Shown here: one piece after another, positions 18,120 to 28,528 of the stretch
Numbering within the stretch: position 1 is the stretch's first letter
Layout of the letters: each line of letters starts with the position of its first letter
Assembly (NCBI RefSeq): GCF_042701255.1
Contig: NZ_CP170554.1
Coordinates: 1,922,001 to 1,986,000, forward strand
DNA from: Tahibacter sp042701255
GTDB lineage: Bacteria > Pseudomonadota > Gammaproteobacteria > Xanthomonadales > Rhodanobacteraceae
DNA: 64,000 nt
Reading direction: 5' to 3'
The notes under the pieces: model-generated
Databases searched by the model: none
Told to the model about the DNA's origin: nothing
What the model saw: the letters and a program-made list of their open reading frames with translations, nothing else
Made by a program: the position numbers and the translations under genes

Positions 18120-20574
18120 TCAGCGCGGCGTGCGTTCGGCCGGCGGCTTGGCCAGCTCCAGCGGCACCGTGCGTTCGCCGGCCAGCGCCCGCGCGCGTTC
18201 GAGCGCGCTGCGCCAGGCCGGCAGCAGGCCGCCGGCGTGATAGAGGCGCACCTGCATCAGCGCGGCCGGAAAGCTCTGCTGCGCCCAGGGCGAGATGCGT
18301 TCGACGAGCACACTGGCTCGGACCAGGTCGTCGCGCTCGAGCAGGTAGTCGAGTTGCGCCGCGGAGGCCTCGATGATGTCGGCCGGCAGATGGGCCGCGT
18401 CGGCCGCGGTGGTCGCTTCGCCGTAAGCCGCATCGGCTGCGGCGGCAGTGCCGGAAGCGCGCGCGATCTCGGCTTTGGCGAGCGCCAGATACATGGGGCC
18501 TGGCGGCCCCGGATCCTGCTCGACGGTCTTGCGCAGCTCGTCGAACTCGCGCTGCGCCGCGGCCAGGTCGCCGCTGCGCGCATACGCGCCGACGAGCACG
18601 TAGCGCGCCTGCAGTCGATAGCGCGGAAACAGCTGCGCCGCCTGCTGATTGAGCACCGGCGCGGCGAGCTCGGCCGCGCGGCGCGGGTCGCCGTCGGCGA
18701 GGGCCTGCTGCGCATCGATCGCGCCGATCATGGCCGCGGTCATCTCGTCGGACAGTGCCGCGGTGCGCAACTGGCTCATGACCGTGTCCGCCGCGCGCAG
18801 CGCGCCGCGCGCGCGCAGCAGGCGCACGAGCGAAAGACGACCGTTGTTCTGGTCGGCCGGATCGGCCACGAGCGGAATCAGTGCTTCGATGCGGCGCTCG
18901 TTGGCCTGCGCGCCGGCGGTGTCGAGCAGGCCGACCTGCACGTCGGCGAGGTTCGCGCGCGTCATCAGTTCCATGTTGCGAATGTGGAAGGCCTCGAACC
19001 GTTCGGCCGCGCGCGTCAGCGACGTCGCCGCCTCGGCGTAGCGTCCGCGATTGAAATTCAGCGTGCCGAGGTTGGCGTCGGCCAGAACCAGATGGATGCT
19101 GTCGCCGGCGAGCTTCAAGCGCGACGCGCGCTTCGGCGAAATCGGCCAGTGCCTCGTCGAAGCGGCGCTGCGCGTTGCGCGCGACCGCGCGGCCGTTGTA
19201 GGCGATGCCGAGATCGCGCGTGTCGCTGCGGTCGAGCAGGGCGATCGCTTCGCCGAATTCGTGCTCGGCGACGCCGTACTCCTGGCGCTTGAACGCAACC
19301 GCGCCGAGGCCGCTGTAGGCGCGCGCGCGCATGCCGCGGTCGGCTTCGGGGGAGACTTCGTCGGCGATCCGGCGGAACGTCGCTTCGGCTGCGTCGAGGC
19401 GCCCGGCCTGATAGTCGATGCGGCCGAGCTGATAGCGCAGATCGACCCTCCGGAGCGCTTCCGGGCCGGCGCTTTCGAGCAGTTGCCGGGCGAGATCGAG
19501 CTGGTCCGACAGCACGGCCGCGTCGACCTGGCTCAGCAGCATCGCCAGATCGGGATCGCCGCCGCCGGGATCCGGCGAAGGACGATAGCCCAGCGCGCGC
19601 GCGAGTTCGTCGGCCGCGACGCGCGCGGCGTCGAGCACGTCGCGGCCTTCGCCGTGGACCGCCAGCGGCGGCGATGCGCCGAGCGGTGTCGTCAGCGAGA
19701 GGCGCCAGCCCTGCGGCGTGCGGCGTGCGCGCGTTTCCACGGCGACGGTTGCGCGCGTCGCGCGCAGCATCGCGGCGACGTCGCCGCTGCCCGCGCCGCT
19801 GCCATGGCCGGCGAGCATCACGACGTTGTCGCTGGGCACGACGCGCAGGCCCGAGGACTGCAGACGATCGGCGATCAGGTCCATCGCGCCCAGGCGTATC
19901 CAGGCCGGGTTGTCGCCGGGGCCTTCGACGATGACTGGCAGCACCAGCGCCGAGACCGGCGAAGCCGCCGGCACCGGCGTCGCGGGCGCGGCGGTCTGCG
20001 CCGCCTGCTGGCGCCATGCGACATAGCCCACGAGCGGGATCAGCGCCGCGATGGCCGCAACGAGCATGCGCCGGCGCCAGCGCGAAGCCGCTGCCGGTGG
20101 CGAAGTCCCATCAGGCGGTGCAGTGTGTGCATGCGGCGTCGGCTCGGCGGCCGCAGGCCCGTCGTCGGCCGCTTCGGGTTCGTCGACGGCGATGACCGGC
20201 GCGGGGACGGTGACGGCGGACGGTTCGGCGGCAACGATGTCGACCTTGGCGACCCAGTGATAGCCGAAGCCCTGCACCGTGCGGACGGTGGTCTGCTCCT
20301 TGCCGGTGTCGTCGAGGCTGCGGCGTGCCTGGAGGATGGTCTGGCCGAGCACGCCGTCGCTGATGTCGATCTTGCCCCAGACCGCGGAGATCAGTTCGTC
20401 GCGGCCGACCGCGCGGTCGCGGTGCTCGATCAGATAGACGATGCAGTCGAACACCTTCGGCCGCAATGCCACGCTGTCTTCGCCCTTCCACAGCCTGCGC
20501 GTTGCGGGATCGACGCGAAATCCGCCGAAACGGTACGTAGGAGCTGACATGGACGGATCATACGCCGCAGGCAT
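18120..20574 (-). pseudogene. CadC-like winged-helix/TPR transcriptional regulator, frameshifted
   Basis: Reading from the ATG at 20574 (GGAG 8 bases upstream): an OmpR/CadC-type winged-helix DNA-binding domain (about residues 10-105; RFGGFRVDPATRRLWKGE, RTVQGFGYHWVAK), a Pro/Ala linker, one membrane helix near residue 170 (MLVAAIAALIPLVGYVAW), then a periplasmic TPR-rich domain. Near 19111-19120 the frame breaks: the first frame ends in arginine-rich nonsense after ADFAEARVAL, and the second resumes with KLAGDSIHLVLADANLGTLN and continues to the stop at 18120 (tail ...PAERTPR). Removing one T from the TT in GCGCTTGAAG restores one frame of about 817 codons. Either a recent one-base insertion or a sequencing error. 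Family knowledge: such proteins sense a periplasmic signal and control nearby genes. Confidence 0.85.
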
Positions 20575-20681
20575 CGGAAATGCTCCGGCGGCATTTGGAC
20601 GTCCATTCCGCCTGCCGCGCAAACGACGACGAGGCGGCAGGGCCGCCTCGTCGTCGATGTGAACAATGGTGTCGTCGCGGT

Positions 20682-23459
20682 TCAGCGGATCGTGATCGGC
20701 GCTCCGCTGTCGTCGTAGCGGTAGCTGACGAGCGTCGCCGGCAGCCCGGTCGGCCCTTGCGTGGCGAAGCGCGCGTAGCCGTAGTTGATCTGGTTCGTCA
20801 CGGTGTTGCGGAAGCGGAAGCCGACGTAGCCGTCGACGCCGTTGGGCTGGCGCCAGAGTTCCGCCGACGACGGCGGCGAGACGGCCGTGAACGTGGAATC
20901 GGGGCCGACGACTTCGCCGCGCTGCATGACCAGGAAGGTCAGCGTGCCGGGCAGCACGACGCTGCCGAAGTCTTCACGCGGCTCCTTCAGCGGATGATTG
21001 ATGCCCATCATGCTGCCCTCGGCGTTCGTGTACAGCCACATGTTGAAGTGGTAGTTGCCGTAGAAGCACTGGTTGGTCTGATTGCACAGCGCGCCGGTCT
21101 GCCAGTTCACCGCACCGCCGGTGCTGGTGGCCGGGAACACGAAGTTGAGGTTGTCGTGCGCGACGATGTGGGTGGTGTCGACCGGCTCGAGGCCGTCGTC
21201 GAAGATCTGGTCGCGCGGCCGCGACCCGATCAGGTTGACGCTGAGCCGCGCCGGCGGCGCCTGCGAAGCGGACTCGGTCAGGATCAGCGCGCCCGAGACG
21301 ACGGATCTGAACGCGTCGCCGATGCCGAGGCGGATGGTCACGGTGAACGTCTGCGAACCGCCGGCCGGAATCGTGAACGTGGCCGGCTCGACCTGCGCGG
21401 TGACGCCGGGACCGTTGCTGGCGAAGGTCGCGGTCCAGGTCGACGCGCTCGCCAGCGTGCTGGTCACGGTGCGCGTGAACGTGCACGAGGGCGTGCAGTT
21501 CATGTTGCGCAGCGACGGCAGGTTCAGCGCCTTGAGGTCGACGGCATGCGTGCTCGGATTCGCGGCGACGAAGTTGTCGTAGCTTTCCTCCATGACGAGG
21601 CCGGCATCGACCGCCGCGGCCACGTCGACGAGGCCGCTGCCGACCTGATCGACGATCGCGGCGCTGGTGCCGTCTTCCTGGAAGCCGGCGTGTCGGGCCG
21701 TGAGTTGCAGCGCCGACTTGACCGCCATCGGGCTCCAGTCCGGGTGCGCCGCGCGCACGAGCAGCGCCGCGCCGGCGACGTGCGGGCTCGCCATCGAGGT
21801 GCCGCTCATGTAGCCGTAGCTGCCGTTGGCGGTGGTCTGCGCCGCGTAGATGTCGACACCAGGAGCGGAAATGTCGGGCTTGGTCAGGCCGCGGTAGTAG
21901 TCCGGCGTCGGGCCGCGCTGGCTGAAGTCGCCGAGGCGGTCGCCCTGGTGGTGGGTGGGATCCAGCGCAGCGGCGGCCGTATTGTTGGCGTTCGCATAGG
22001 CGATCAGCGCGTCGCTGACGGCCTGGCTGGAGATGCTGTAGGACGGGATGTTCGCCGCGCCGGTGGTGTCCATCGACAGCGCGCCGGCCTGGTTGTTGCC
22101 GATGACGACCGCGACCGCGCCGGCGTTGTAGGCATTGGTGATCTTCTCGCCGAACGTGCAGGTGCCGCGGCGCAGCACGGCGATCGCGCCCTGCAGCGCG
22201 TTTGCAGCAATGCCGCCGTCGGCCGTGCAGCCGATCGGGTTGGCCGGATAGCTCTTGAGCGGCACGCCGTTCATCGGGCTCGCCGCCGGCGTGGTGTCGC
22301 CGGAGTGCATCGCGATGCTGGTCAGGTTCACAGGCTGGGTCGGCGCGGTGACCGACAGCGCGGGCAGGTTGGCCGCGTCGTGGGTTACCGCGGCGACGGT
22401 CGCGACCCAGGGGCCGAGGTGGTTGACCTTGCCGACCGGGTCGGGCTGCTGCGTAGTGGTGTTGCCGGCCGCGGCCGCGACGAAGATGCCGGTGTTGACG
22501 AGATCGAGGAATTCGCGGTCGGTGTCACTCCAGGGCTGGGTGCCGCCGGAGATCGAATAGTTCACGACGTCGACGTCGCCGTCGACGACGATGTTGTCGA
22601 TCGCCGCGAGGATGGCCGAGCCGTTGCAGGTCGTCGAGTCGCAGACCTTGTACGAGCGCACGCTGGCGCAGGGCGCGACGCCGGACATCTGGGTGAACGG
22701 CGCCGGCAGCACCGGCGCGGGCAGGCTGGACAGGGTCAGCGTGTTGCCGGCCGCGGTGCTGCTGGTATGCACGCCGTGGCCGCCGGCGTAGTCCTCCGGC
22801 ATGGTGCTGTTGCAGACCCCGTTTTCCGAGGTCATGCAGTCGCGGAAGCTCAGCAGTTTGGGGTCGGCCGCGCTGAACCCGCAGGACGCGTCGTTGGCGA
22901 AGGACGGATGGGTCGAGTTGGAGCCGCCGTCCATGACGCCGATCACGGCGCCGCGGCCGCGCCGCGCCGGAGCGGTGGGCGTGGTGTTCCAGACCGCCGC
23001 CGCGCCGATGAAGGACGGGCCGCGGTAGGTCGCGAGCGCATAGTGCGGTTCGGGCTCGACCGAGGCGACGCCGGGCAGGGCGGCGACGGCGGCGGCCTCG
23101 GCCTCGCTCAGCACCAGCGCGAATCCGCTGTGAGTCATCTGATAGCGGTGGCGCAGCGCCGGCGTCCGGCCCAGGCGGGCGGCGATGTCGGACTCGTGCC
23201 GGGTCTGGGCATCGGCCAGCCAGCCGCGGTAGGCGGCCACGTCGGCGGCATGCACGTCGAAGCGGCGGCCCGCCGCCCGGTTCGGGGCGGTCGGTTTCAG
23301 GGCGCCGACGCCGCCGCGGTAGCCGAGCACGCCCGGTTCGGTGAAGCGCACGAGATAGACCGGCGCGTCGTCGGCGGCCGTCGCGGTGGTGACGGAGCCG
23401 GCGGCGAGGCCTGCGGCGATCAGTGAAGCCAGTACGGTCTTGCGGTCGATAAGTGCCAT
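20682..23459 (-). CDS. Secreted S8 (subtilisin-like) peptidase with PA domain
   Basis: About 925 aa from the ATG at 23459, preceded by GAGAG; the frame opens further upstream at 23498 but the later start gives a proper signal peptide (MALIDRKTVLASLIAAGL...). An inhibitor-like propeptide region follows. The catalytic triad is visible: Asp in AVIGVMDGGSNSTHP, His in GGHGVHTSSTAAG, Ser in GTSMASPHVAGAAL. A PA (protease-associated) domain is inserted around VLRRGTCTFGEKITNA. A C-terminal extension holds a beta-rich domain and, at about residue 755, the sequence IFDDGLEP, a variant of the C-terminal tag in neighbouring exported proteins, followed here by an extra domain of about 165 residues. Extracellular peptidase. 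Confidence 0.93.
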   Translation of the reverse strand: MALIDRKTVLASLIAAGLAAGSVTTATAADDAPVYLVRFTEPGVLGYRGGVGALKPTAPNRAAGRRFDVHAADVAAYRGWLADAQTRHESDIAARLGRTPALRHRYQMTHSGFALVLSEAEAAAVAALPGVASVEPEPHYALATYRGPSFIGAAAVWNTTPTAPARRGRGAVIGVMDGGSNSTHPSFANDASCGFSAADPKLLSFRDCMTSENGVCNSTMPEDYAGGHGVHTSSTAAGNTLTLSSLPAPVLPAPFTQMSGVAPCASVRSYKVCDSTTCNGSAILAAIDNIVVDGDVDVVNYSISGGTQPWSDTDREFLDLVNTGIFVAAAAGNTTTQQPDPVGKVNHLGPWVATVAAVTHDAANLPALSVTAPTQPVNLTSIAMHSGDTTPAASPMNGVPLKSYPANPIGCTADGGIAANALQGAIAVLRRGTCTFGEKITNAYNAGAVAVVIGNNQAGALSMDTTGAANIPSYSISSQAVSDALIAYANANNTAAAALDPTHHQGDRLGDFSQRGPTPDYYRGLTKPDISAPGVDIYAAQTTANGSYGYMSGTSMASPHVAGAALLVRAAHPDWSPMAVKSALQLTARHAGFQEDGTSAAIVDQVGSGLVDVAAAVDAGLVMEESYDNFVAANPSTHAVDLKALNLPSLRNMNCTPSCTFTRTVTSTLASASTWTATFASNGPGVTAQVEPATFTIPAGGSQTFTVTIRLGIGDAFRSVVSGALILTESASQAPPARLSVNLIGSRPRDQIFDDGLEPVDTTHIVAHDNLNFVFPATSTGGAVNWQTGALCNQTNQCFYGNYHFNMWLYTNAEGSMMGINHPLKEPREDFGSVVLPGTLTFLVMQRGEVVGPDSTFTAVSPPSSAELWRQPNGVDGYVGFRFRNTVTNQINYGYARFATQGPTGLPATLVSYRYDDSGAPITIR

Positions 23460-23786
23460 GTAAGGAGTTCTCTCGGAGCGGCCGGCGGCATGTGTCACCC
23501 GGATTACCGGGCTGCCGTAGGGTCGTTCCGCGCCTCGTCATGGCGCATTCATTCCATATCAACTGGACGTCTATTCCGCGTCAACACCCTGTCGACGCCG
23601 TTTTCGGCCTGCTGTTCTATAACACGCGCCGGCTCGGGGCGTCGCCCGGAGGGCATTCGCGCTTAGCGAGCTGGACTGCCAGCGAGACCGCCCCGACGGG
23701 TGCCGATCGGTCGGCCCGCTCGCCCCTGCCTTAGTCGTGCGTCGTCTGCGCGCGGAGCTGGTCCGCCTCGCCGGAGCCTGGTCGCT
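23460..23786. other. Intergenic region between subtilase and sortase genes
   Basis: About 327 bases; both flanking genes are on the minus strand. The first part holds the subtilase ribosome site and presumably its promoter. I see no convincing RNA gene, repeat or further coding region. Confidence 0.4.
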
Positions 23787-24383
23787 TCAGCGGCGCTCGG
23801 CTTCCACGACATAGCGCAGCGGGCCGCCGGCGGCCCAGGCGTCGAACGGATAGCAGGTGACCAGCAGCAGCCGTTCATCGTGGTCGGCGCCCGTGGCCAG
23901 ACGCGTCGTGCGCGCATCGACGACGCGCGTCGCGCGGACCCGGTAGCGCAGGTGCAGGCCCGCGCGTTCGATCTCGAGTCCGTCGCCGGGCCGCAGCCGC
24001 TGAAGAAACGCGAAATGGGTGTCGCGGTGGCCGCTGACGATGCTGGCGCCGGCGTGGCCGGGCAGGGCGCTCGCTTCGTTCCAGGCCGGACCGAAGGCCA
24101 GGGTGCGGCCGGAATCGCCGGCCAGCACGATCAGATCGACATCGAGCGCAGCGACCTGCAGCCGGGCGACCGGTCGCGTATCGGCCCAGGGCCAGGGCCT
24201 GGTCGCCGTCCGGCCGGCGTCGCTGCGCTGCCAGGCGTGTTCGAGCAGCACCTGCGCCAGCAGCGCCTTGGCCTGCAGATAACCGGCCTGGCCGAGCAGC
24301 AGCGCGGCGAGCGCGATCAGCAGCGCTCGCGCGGCGCGGCGCCGACGGCGCGAGGCGATGTCATCGGCGCCGCGACGGTTCAT
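23787..24383 (-). CDS. Class GN sortase
   Basis: 198 aa from the ATG at 24383, which overlaps the stop of the target-protein gene (ATGA). An N-terminal membrane helix (ALLIALAALLLGQAGYLQ) is followed by the sortase barrel. Catalytic residues are visible: His in SGHRDTHF, Cys in LLLVTCYPF, and Arg in the last strand (LRYVVEAERR). This short Gram-negative sortase belongs to the proteobacterial dedicated sortase family and is encoded right after its one substrate. The matching two-component genes lie 4.4 kb away at 28827. Role by family: cleavage and anchoring of the vWA target at the envelope. Confidence 0.92.
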   Translation of the reverse strand: MNRRGADDIASRRRRRAARALLIALAALLLGQAGYLQAKALLAQVLLEHAWQRSDAGRTATRPWPWADTRPVARLQVAALDVDLIVLAGDSGRTLAFGPAWNEASALPGHAGASIVSGHRDTHFAFLQRLRPGDGLEIERAGLHLRYRVRATRVVDARTTRLATGADHDERLLLVTCYPFDAWAAGGPLRYVVEAERR

Positions 24384-26377
24384 CGCAACGTGCCTTTGCG
24401 TTCGCGCAGCAGGAAGGCGAACAGCAGCGCGAGCAGGCCCAGTGCGAGCCACAGCTTCGATGAGGTCGCCGTCTGCGCGAACGCGACGCTGCCGGCCGGC
24501 GCTTCGTTGTCGACGGCGACGGTCTGCAGCGGCGCATCGGCCGGACGCTGCGGCGTGCGGTCGACCGCGACGAGGCTGGTATGACGGCTGACCAGATGAT
24601 GGCGCAGCGCGACGGCGACGAGTTCGCTGCGCAGCGCGGTCTCGTCGCCGCCGCGACGCATCGCGTCTTCGAGCGCTTCGATCTTGCGCTGCGCCCAGAG
24701 CCGGCCGAGACCCTGGGCCTGGCCCTGCAGATCCAGCGACAGCGCCTGCGACCAGGGCGCGCCGGCGAGCTGGCCTTCGATGCGGCCGCGGCCGCCGGCC
24801 GCATTCGGCGCGAGCCTGGCGATCAGCAGCAGCGGCTCGCCGTGATACAGATCCGGCAGCCGCTGCGGATAGATTTCCGCGTTCACCGGCAGCTCCAGAT
24901 GCAGATCGCGCAGCGCCGGGCGATCGAGTTTCGCGAACAGCTGCTGCATGGATTCGCCGACCGCGTTCAGATCGCGGATCACGACCGGGCTGCCGCGGCC
25001 GAGTTCGGCCGCCTTGCGCAGGAACTGTGCGTTCGGCGCGCTGCCGATGCCGACCGGGAACAGACGCGAGGCACCGAGCTGGCTTTCGATCGCCGTGTAC
25101 AGTGCATCGGCCTGTTCGACCGCGCCGTCGGTCACGAACACGATCTGACGCAGATAGCCCACCGGGGCCGCATCGCGCAGGGCCAGATTCAAGGCCGGCA
25201 GCATCTCGGTGCCGCCGTCGGCGCGCAGGCTGGCGACCCATTCGCGCGCGAGCGCGACGTCCTTCGCCGCAGCGGGCACCGCGTGATCGAACAGCGCCGT
25301 GGTCTGCGAGTCGAACTGGATCACGTTGAAGCGATCGGCCGGCGTCAGGTGCTGCAGCGCCAGGTCGAGCGCGGCGCGCGCCTGCGTGATGGAGCCGCCT
25401 TCCATCGAGCCTGACGTGTCGATCACGAGCACGAGTTCGCGCGGCATCGCGCTGGCCGGCTGCGTCGGCGGCAGCAGCATCAGCAGCGCGAACTGCTCGT
25501 CGCCGCTGCGTTCGCGCAGCAGTGCGGCGGTCGGCGTCGCCGACGGCTGCGGCGTCCAGCGCAGCACGAAATCGCGGTCGGCGGCGACGACGGTGTCGGC
25601 CAGCGTTATCGCGTAGTGCTGGCCGTTCTGGCGTATCGCCAGCGCATGCGTCGCCGATTCCACGCGTGCGAGCGGCAGGCCCGCATCGAGCGTCGCGTTG
25701 ATGACGACGGTGGGTGAGCCGGCGCGGGCGCTGGCGGCCGGTGCGGTTGCCGTGGTGGTTTCGACGACCTCGGCCTTGGTTTCGGAAACCGGTTCCGACA
25801 CGGGTTCGGAGACCGGTTCGGGCAGCACGCCGGTCTGCGCCGAGGTATAGCGCGGCGTATAGGTCAGCGGAAATACCAGCGAGAACTCGCCGTCGCGGAA
25901 GTCGACCTGCTGCCAGTAGCCGATCTCGACCTCGACGCTCTCGCCGGGCGCGACGTTCGCGATCGCCGTGCGGAACAGGTTCGCGCTGTGCGCTTCGACG
26001 AGGCTGGCCTTGCGGCCGCTCGCGACGGCCGCGGCGAATTCGCTGCGCGCAGCTTCTTTCTCGCGGATCTCGCCGACGATCAGACGCTGGCCGATGCGCA
26101 GGGTCAGCGCATGCACCGCGGCGCCTTCGGGCAGCGGCAGCAGGTATTCGCCTTGCTGCCAGGCGTCGCCGTCATTGCGGAAGCGCTGCTTGACGCGGAC
26201 TTCGGCGACGAGGCCGTTGATCGCGAGATCGACGCTCGTGTCGAGACTTGCGACCGCGGCATGACTGCCGTCGCCGCGCTGCACCTGCAGGCTGCCGCTG
26301 TCGGCCGCGGCGGGAAGGGCGAACGCCGCGGCGCCCAGCAGGGCCGCGGCGAACAGGAAACGAAGCATCGTGGACAT
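24380..26377 (-). CDS. Dedicated sortase target protein (VIT and vWA domains)
   Basis: 665 aa from the ATG at 26377. After a signal peptide (MLRFLFAAALLGAAAFALPAAA) comes a VIT domain (about residues 25-160, as in inter-alpha-trypsin inhibitor heavy chains), an EPVSEPVSEPVSE repeat near residue 190, and a vWA domain (about 325-500) with the MIDAS start LVIDTSGSMEGGS. The C-terminus is a sorting signal: FAQTATSSK (residues 633-641), a hydrophobic helix, then RERKGTLR. The usual LPxTG-like core is changed to AQTAT. It overlaps the sortase gene by 4 bases, so the pair is translationally coupled. It is a single-substrate sortase pair by family. Confidence 0.92.
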   Translation of the reverse strand: MSTMLRFLFAAALLGAAAFALPAAADSGSLQVQRGDGSHAAVASLDTSVDLAINGLVAEVRVKQRFRNDGDAWQQGEYLLPLPEGAAVHALTLRIGQRLIVGEIREKEAARSEFAAAVASGRKASLVEAHSANLFRTAIANVAPGESVEVEIGYWQQVDFRDGEFSLVFPLTYTPRYTSAQTGVLPEPVSEPVSEPVSETKAEVVETTTATAPAASARAGSPTVVINATLDAGLPLARVESATHALAIRQNGQHYAITLADTVVAADRDFVLRWTPQPSATPTAALLRERSGDEQFALLMLLPPTQPASAMPRELVLVIDTSGSMEGGSITQARAALDLALQHLTPADRFNVIQFDSQTTALFDHAVPAAAKDVALAREWVASLRADGGTEMLPALNLALRDAAPVGYLRQIVFVTDGAVEQADALYTAIESQLGASRLFPVGIGSAPNAQFLRKAAELGRGSPVVIRDLNAVGESMQQLFAKLDRPALRDLHLELPVNAEIYPQRLPDLYHGEPLLLIARLAPNAAGGRGRIEGQLAGAPWSQALSLDLQGQAQGLGRLWAQRKIEALEDAMRRGGDETALRSELVAVALRHHLVSRHTSLVAVDRTPQRPADAPLQTVAVDNEAPAGSVAFAQTATSSKLWLALGLLALLFAFLLRERKGTLR

Positions 26378-26816
26378 GGTGCTGTGCTCGCGGATCGCGG
26401 CGGTTGCCGCCGGTGCAGATTCGCGGCCGCCGGAGCGGACACGCTTGCGCATTGCGGGCGAGATGAAGCGCAGCCATGACTTTTTCGGGCGCGCGGCGCG
26501 CGGCGGGCCCGACACGTGGCAACCCCGCGTTCGCGGGGATGCCTGGCGCCCGCGTCCGCGCGAGCATGGGTTGCGGCTTCAGGGGAGCCGCAGCGCCGTT
26601 GCCGCCGGTGGCGGATGCCTCCGTGGGGCGCGGAGGCGCCGGACGCTTGCGGCAGGCGCGCCGTATGCAGCCGTGACCCGGCGTTTGCGCGCGATGCGGA
26701 TGCCGGACCGCGGCTGCGGCGAAGTCGATCGAAAGCGTCCGATTGAAACGAGAATTTCCGCGGCAGCGCGCCATGTGGCGCCGCCGGCGCGGACCCGGTC
26801 CAGCACAGAGGAACTC
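26378..26816. other. Divergent intergenic region with palindromic elements
   Basis: About 440 bases between the target gene (minus) and the DUF11-like gene (plus). It holds the inverted repeat at 26518-26543 and a second hairpin near 26606-26628 (GCCTCCG...CGGAGGC). No protein-like reading frame was seen beyond arginine-rich shadow frames. Promoters for both genes should lie here, but no clear -35/-10 pair stands out. Confidence 0.45.
26518..26543. repeat. REP-like palindrome
   Basis: GGCA-A-CCCCGCG-TT-CGCGGGG-A-TGCC: an almost perfect 26-base palindrome with a TT centre. This shape is typical of REP units in gammaproteobacteria; only one copy was noticed in the window. Confidence 0.55.
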
Positions 26817-28262
26817 ATGCGCCGCCTGTTTGCCGCCTTTCTCGCGCTGCTCGCGTTCTGCGCCGCTCCGGCCGCCTCGGCCGCCGGCCTGCGCCTGACC
26901 CTGTCGCCGGTGCCGACGATCTATTCCGGCACCACGTACTACATCAGCGCCGGCATCGAAAAAGAGGACCGCAACGACGGCATCGTGCACCACGCGCCGT
27001 TCACGTTCCGCACGACCTTGCCGCCCGGCGTCCAGTACACGGGTTTCAACGGTGGCTGGACCTGCTCCACGCCGCCGGGCAACCTGCGCGACGTGACCTG
27101 TATCTATGCGACCGATCTGAATTTCTTCTCCCCCGCATCGAGCTACCTGCAGATCAACGCGAACGTCGCGTCGAACGTGACGCCGGGACCGGTCAACGTC
27201 GTCGCGACCCTCGAAAGCGGCGAAGTGCCGCTGCCGCAGAATCCCGTCTGCGGTGCGAGTCCCAGCGTCACGGGCTGCACTACCGTCGCGACGAGCTACG
27301 TGCAGTCGCAGCTGCGCATCAGCGACTGGGGCTATTCCAACGGCACCGTCACGAACGGACCCGTCGCGGTCTGGACCGGCGGGCCTTTCGAAGCCGGCAC
27401 GACGCAGAACATCGTCGTGCTCAATCTCGCCAATCTCGGCTACGGTCCGACGAACACACCGGTCGCGGTGGATTTCGACCTGCCGGCCGGTCTGATTTTT
27501 TCCAGCGGCGCCGGCAGTCCGCCCTTCACCTGCGCGACGCAGACGCCGGTCACGCGCGTACGCTGCACCACGCCTTACCTGATCGACTACGGTTTCATCT
27601 CGTTGCGCATCGATGTGGCGCCGAACGTGGCCGTGCCGGGACCGTTGTACGTGCACGCGAGTGTTTCCAACAACGTGCAGGCCGCGCCGACCGACTGCGT
27701 GACCACGCCGCTGCAGACCGGCTGCGGCCGCCTGCAGATACCGACGCGCGCGCCGCGCGTGCCGACGCTCGTCGGCGATTCCATCACGCATACGCCGACG
27801 ACGTTCACCCTGGGCCAGGAAGCCGGTCCCGTCGTCGTGAGCTATCGCAATGTCGGCGAAGGCAATGCCGGCGCGACGACGGTCTACGTGCAACTGCCGC
27901 CGTATTTCGAATACCGCGGCCTGTTTTCCGCCAGTCCCGCCGCGACCTGTATGTCACAGGGCCAGGTCGCGGCCGGGGCTGTCGTGGTATGTCAGACCAG
28001 CGGCCTGCTCAGCGGCGGTCTCGGCTGGATCAGCCTGCGTCTGCTGCCGCATGCCGAGGCCGCTTCGCCGGGTCCGCTGCCGGTGGTCGCCGCGTTCGAT
28101 CTCGCAGTGCCGTCGAGCACGGCCATCCTGCAGTCCTGCGTCGCCAATCCGGCGCAGTCGTTCTGCGCGCGCGACACGATCACGACGTTCTTCCCGTGCG
28201 CGCTGCAGCATGGTGACGAAGGCATTTTCTGCGACGGCTTCCAGCCGTTCGTCAGGCCCTGA
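26817..28262 (+). CDS. Secreted DUF11-like repeat protein
   Basis: 481 aa; ATG at 26817 with AGAGGA 6 bases upstream and a clean signal peptide (MRRLFAAFLALLAFCAAPAASA). About three beta-sandwich repeats of the DUF11/CARDB kind are visible, each with a 'LPxGLxFSSG...FTCATQTPVTRVRC'-style segment carrying a Cys pair. The C-terminus is GIFCDGFQPFVRP, a variant of the LFSDGFE tag of the protein ending at 17862. It sits between the sortase target and pdsR, but it has no sorting signal or membrane tail. Probably secreted; function unknown. Confidence 0.8.
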   Translation: MRRLFAAFLALLAFCAAPAASAAGLRLTLSPVPTIYSGTTYYISAGIEKEDRNDGIVHHAPFTFRTTLPPGVQYTGFNGGWTCSTPPGNLRDVTCIYATDLNFFSPASSYLQINANVASNVTPGPVNVVATLESGEVPLPQNPVCGASPSVTGCTTVATSYVQSQLRISDWGYSNGTVTNGPVAVWTGGPFEAGTTQNIVVLNLANLGYGPTNTPVAVDFDLPAGLIFSSGAGSPPFTCATQTPVTRVRCTTPYLIDYGFISLRIDVAPNVAVPGPLYVHASVSNNVQAAPTDCVTTPLQTGCGRLQIPTRAPRVPTLVGDSITHTPTTFTLGQEAGPVVVSYRNVGEGNAGATTVYVQLPPYFEYRGLFSASPAATCMSQGQVAAGAVVVCQTSGLLSGGLGWISLRLLPHAEAASPGPLPVVAAFDLAVPSSTAILQSCVANPAQSFCARDTITTFFPCALQHGDEGIFCDGFQPFVRP

Positions 28263-28265
28263 CCT

Positions 28266-28478
28266 TCAGACGACGTTCCAGGTCGGATCGTCGGCGGCCG
28301 CGGCGCGACGGCGGGCCGCGGCGCGCGGCCGGTCGTGCGGCGGCAGCGGCGAGACCAGTGCCTCGGCGCCGAGCCACCAGCCGTCCTCGTACGAGGACGG
28401 TCCCTCGTCGACATAGCGCAGGCGTGGCGAACAATCCTCGTCGGCGAGCTGGAAATCGGCAGGCAGGCAAACGTCCAT
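28266..28478 (-). CDS. Small hypothetical protein
   Basis: 70 aa, MDVCLPADFQLADEDCSPRL..., with GGAG 6 bases before the ATG at 28478. The N-terminal half is acidic and protein-like (GPSSYEDGWWLGAEALVSPL); the last 25 residues are Arg/Ala-rich. It ends 3 bases from the convergent DUF11-like gene. No family recognised. Probably in one transcript with the 39-aa gene upstream (50-base gap). Confidence 0.6.
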   Translation of the reverse strand: MDVCLPADFQLADEDCSPRLRYVDEGPSSYEDGWWLGAEALVSPLPPHDRPRAAARRRAAAADDPTWNVV

Positions 28479-28528
28479 GGGGTACTCCGGGTTTCTATCG
28501 GCCCGCTGCGGGCCGTGCAGCCCCCGCG

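Noticed and set aside
20580..23426. 948-codon plus-strand ORF over the subtilase
   Set aside because: Antisense shadow of a protease with a clear catalytic triad.
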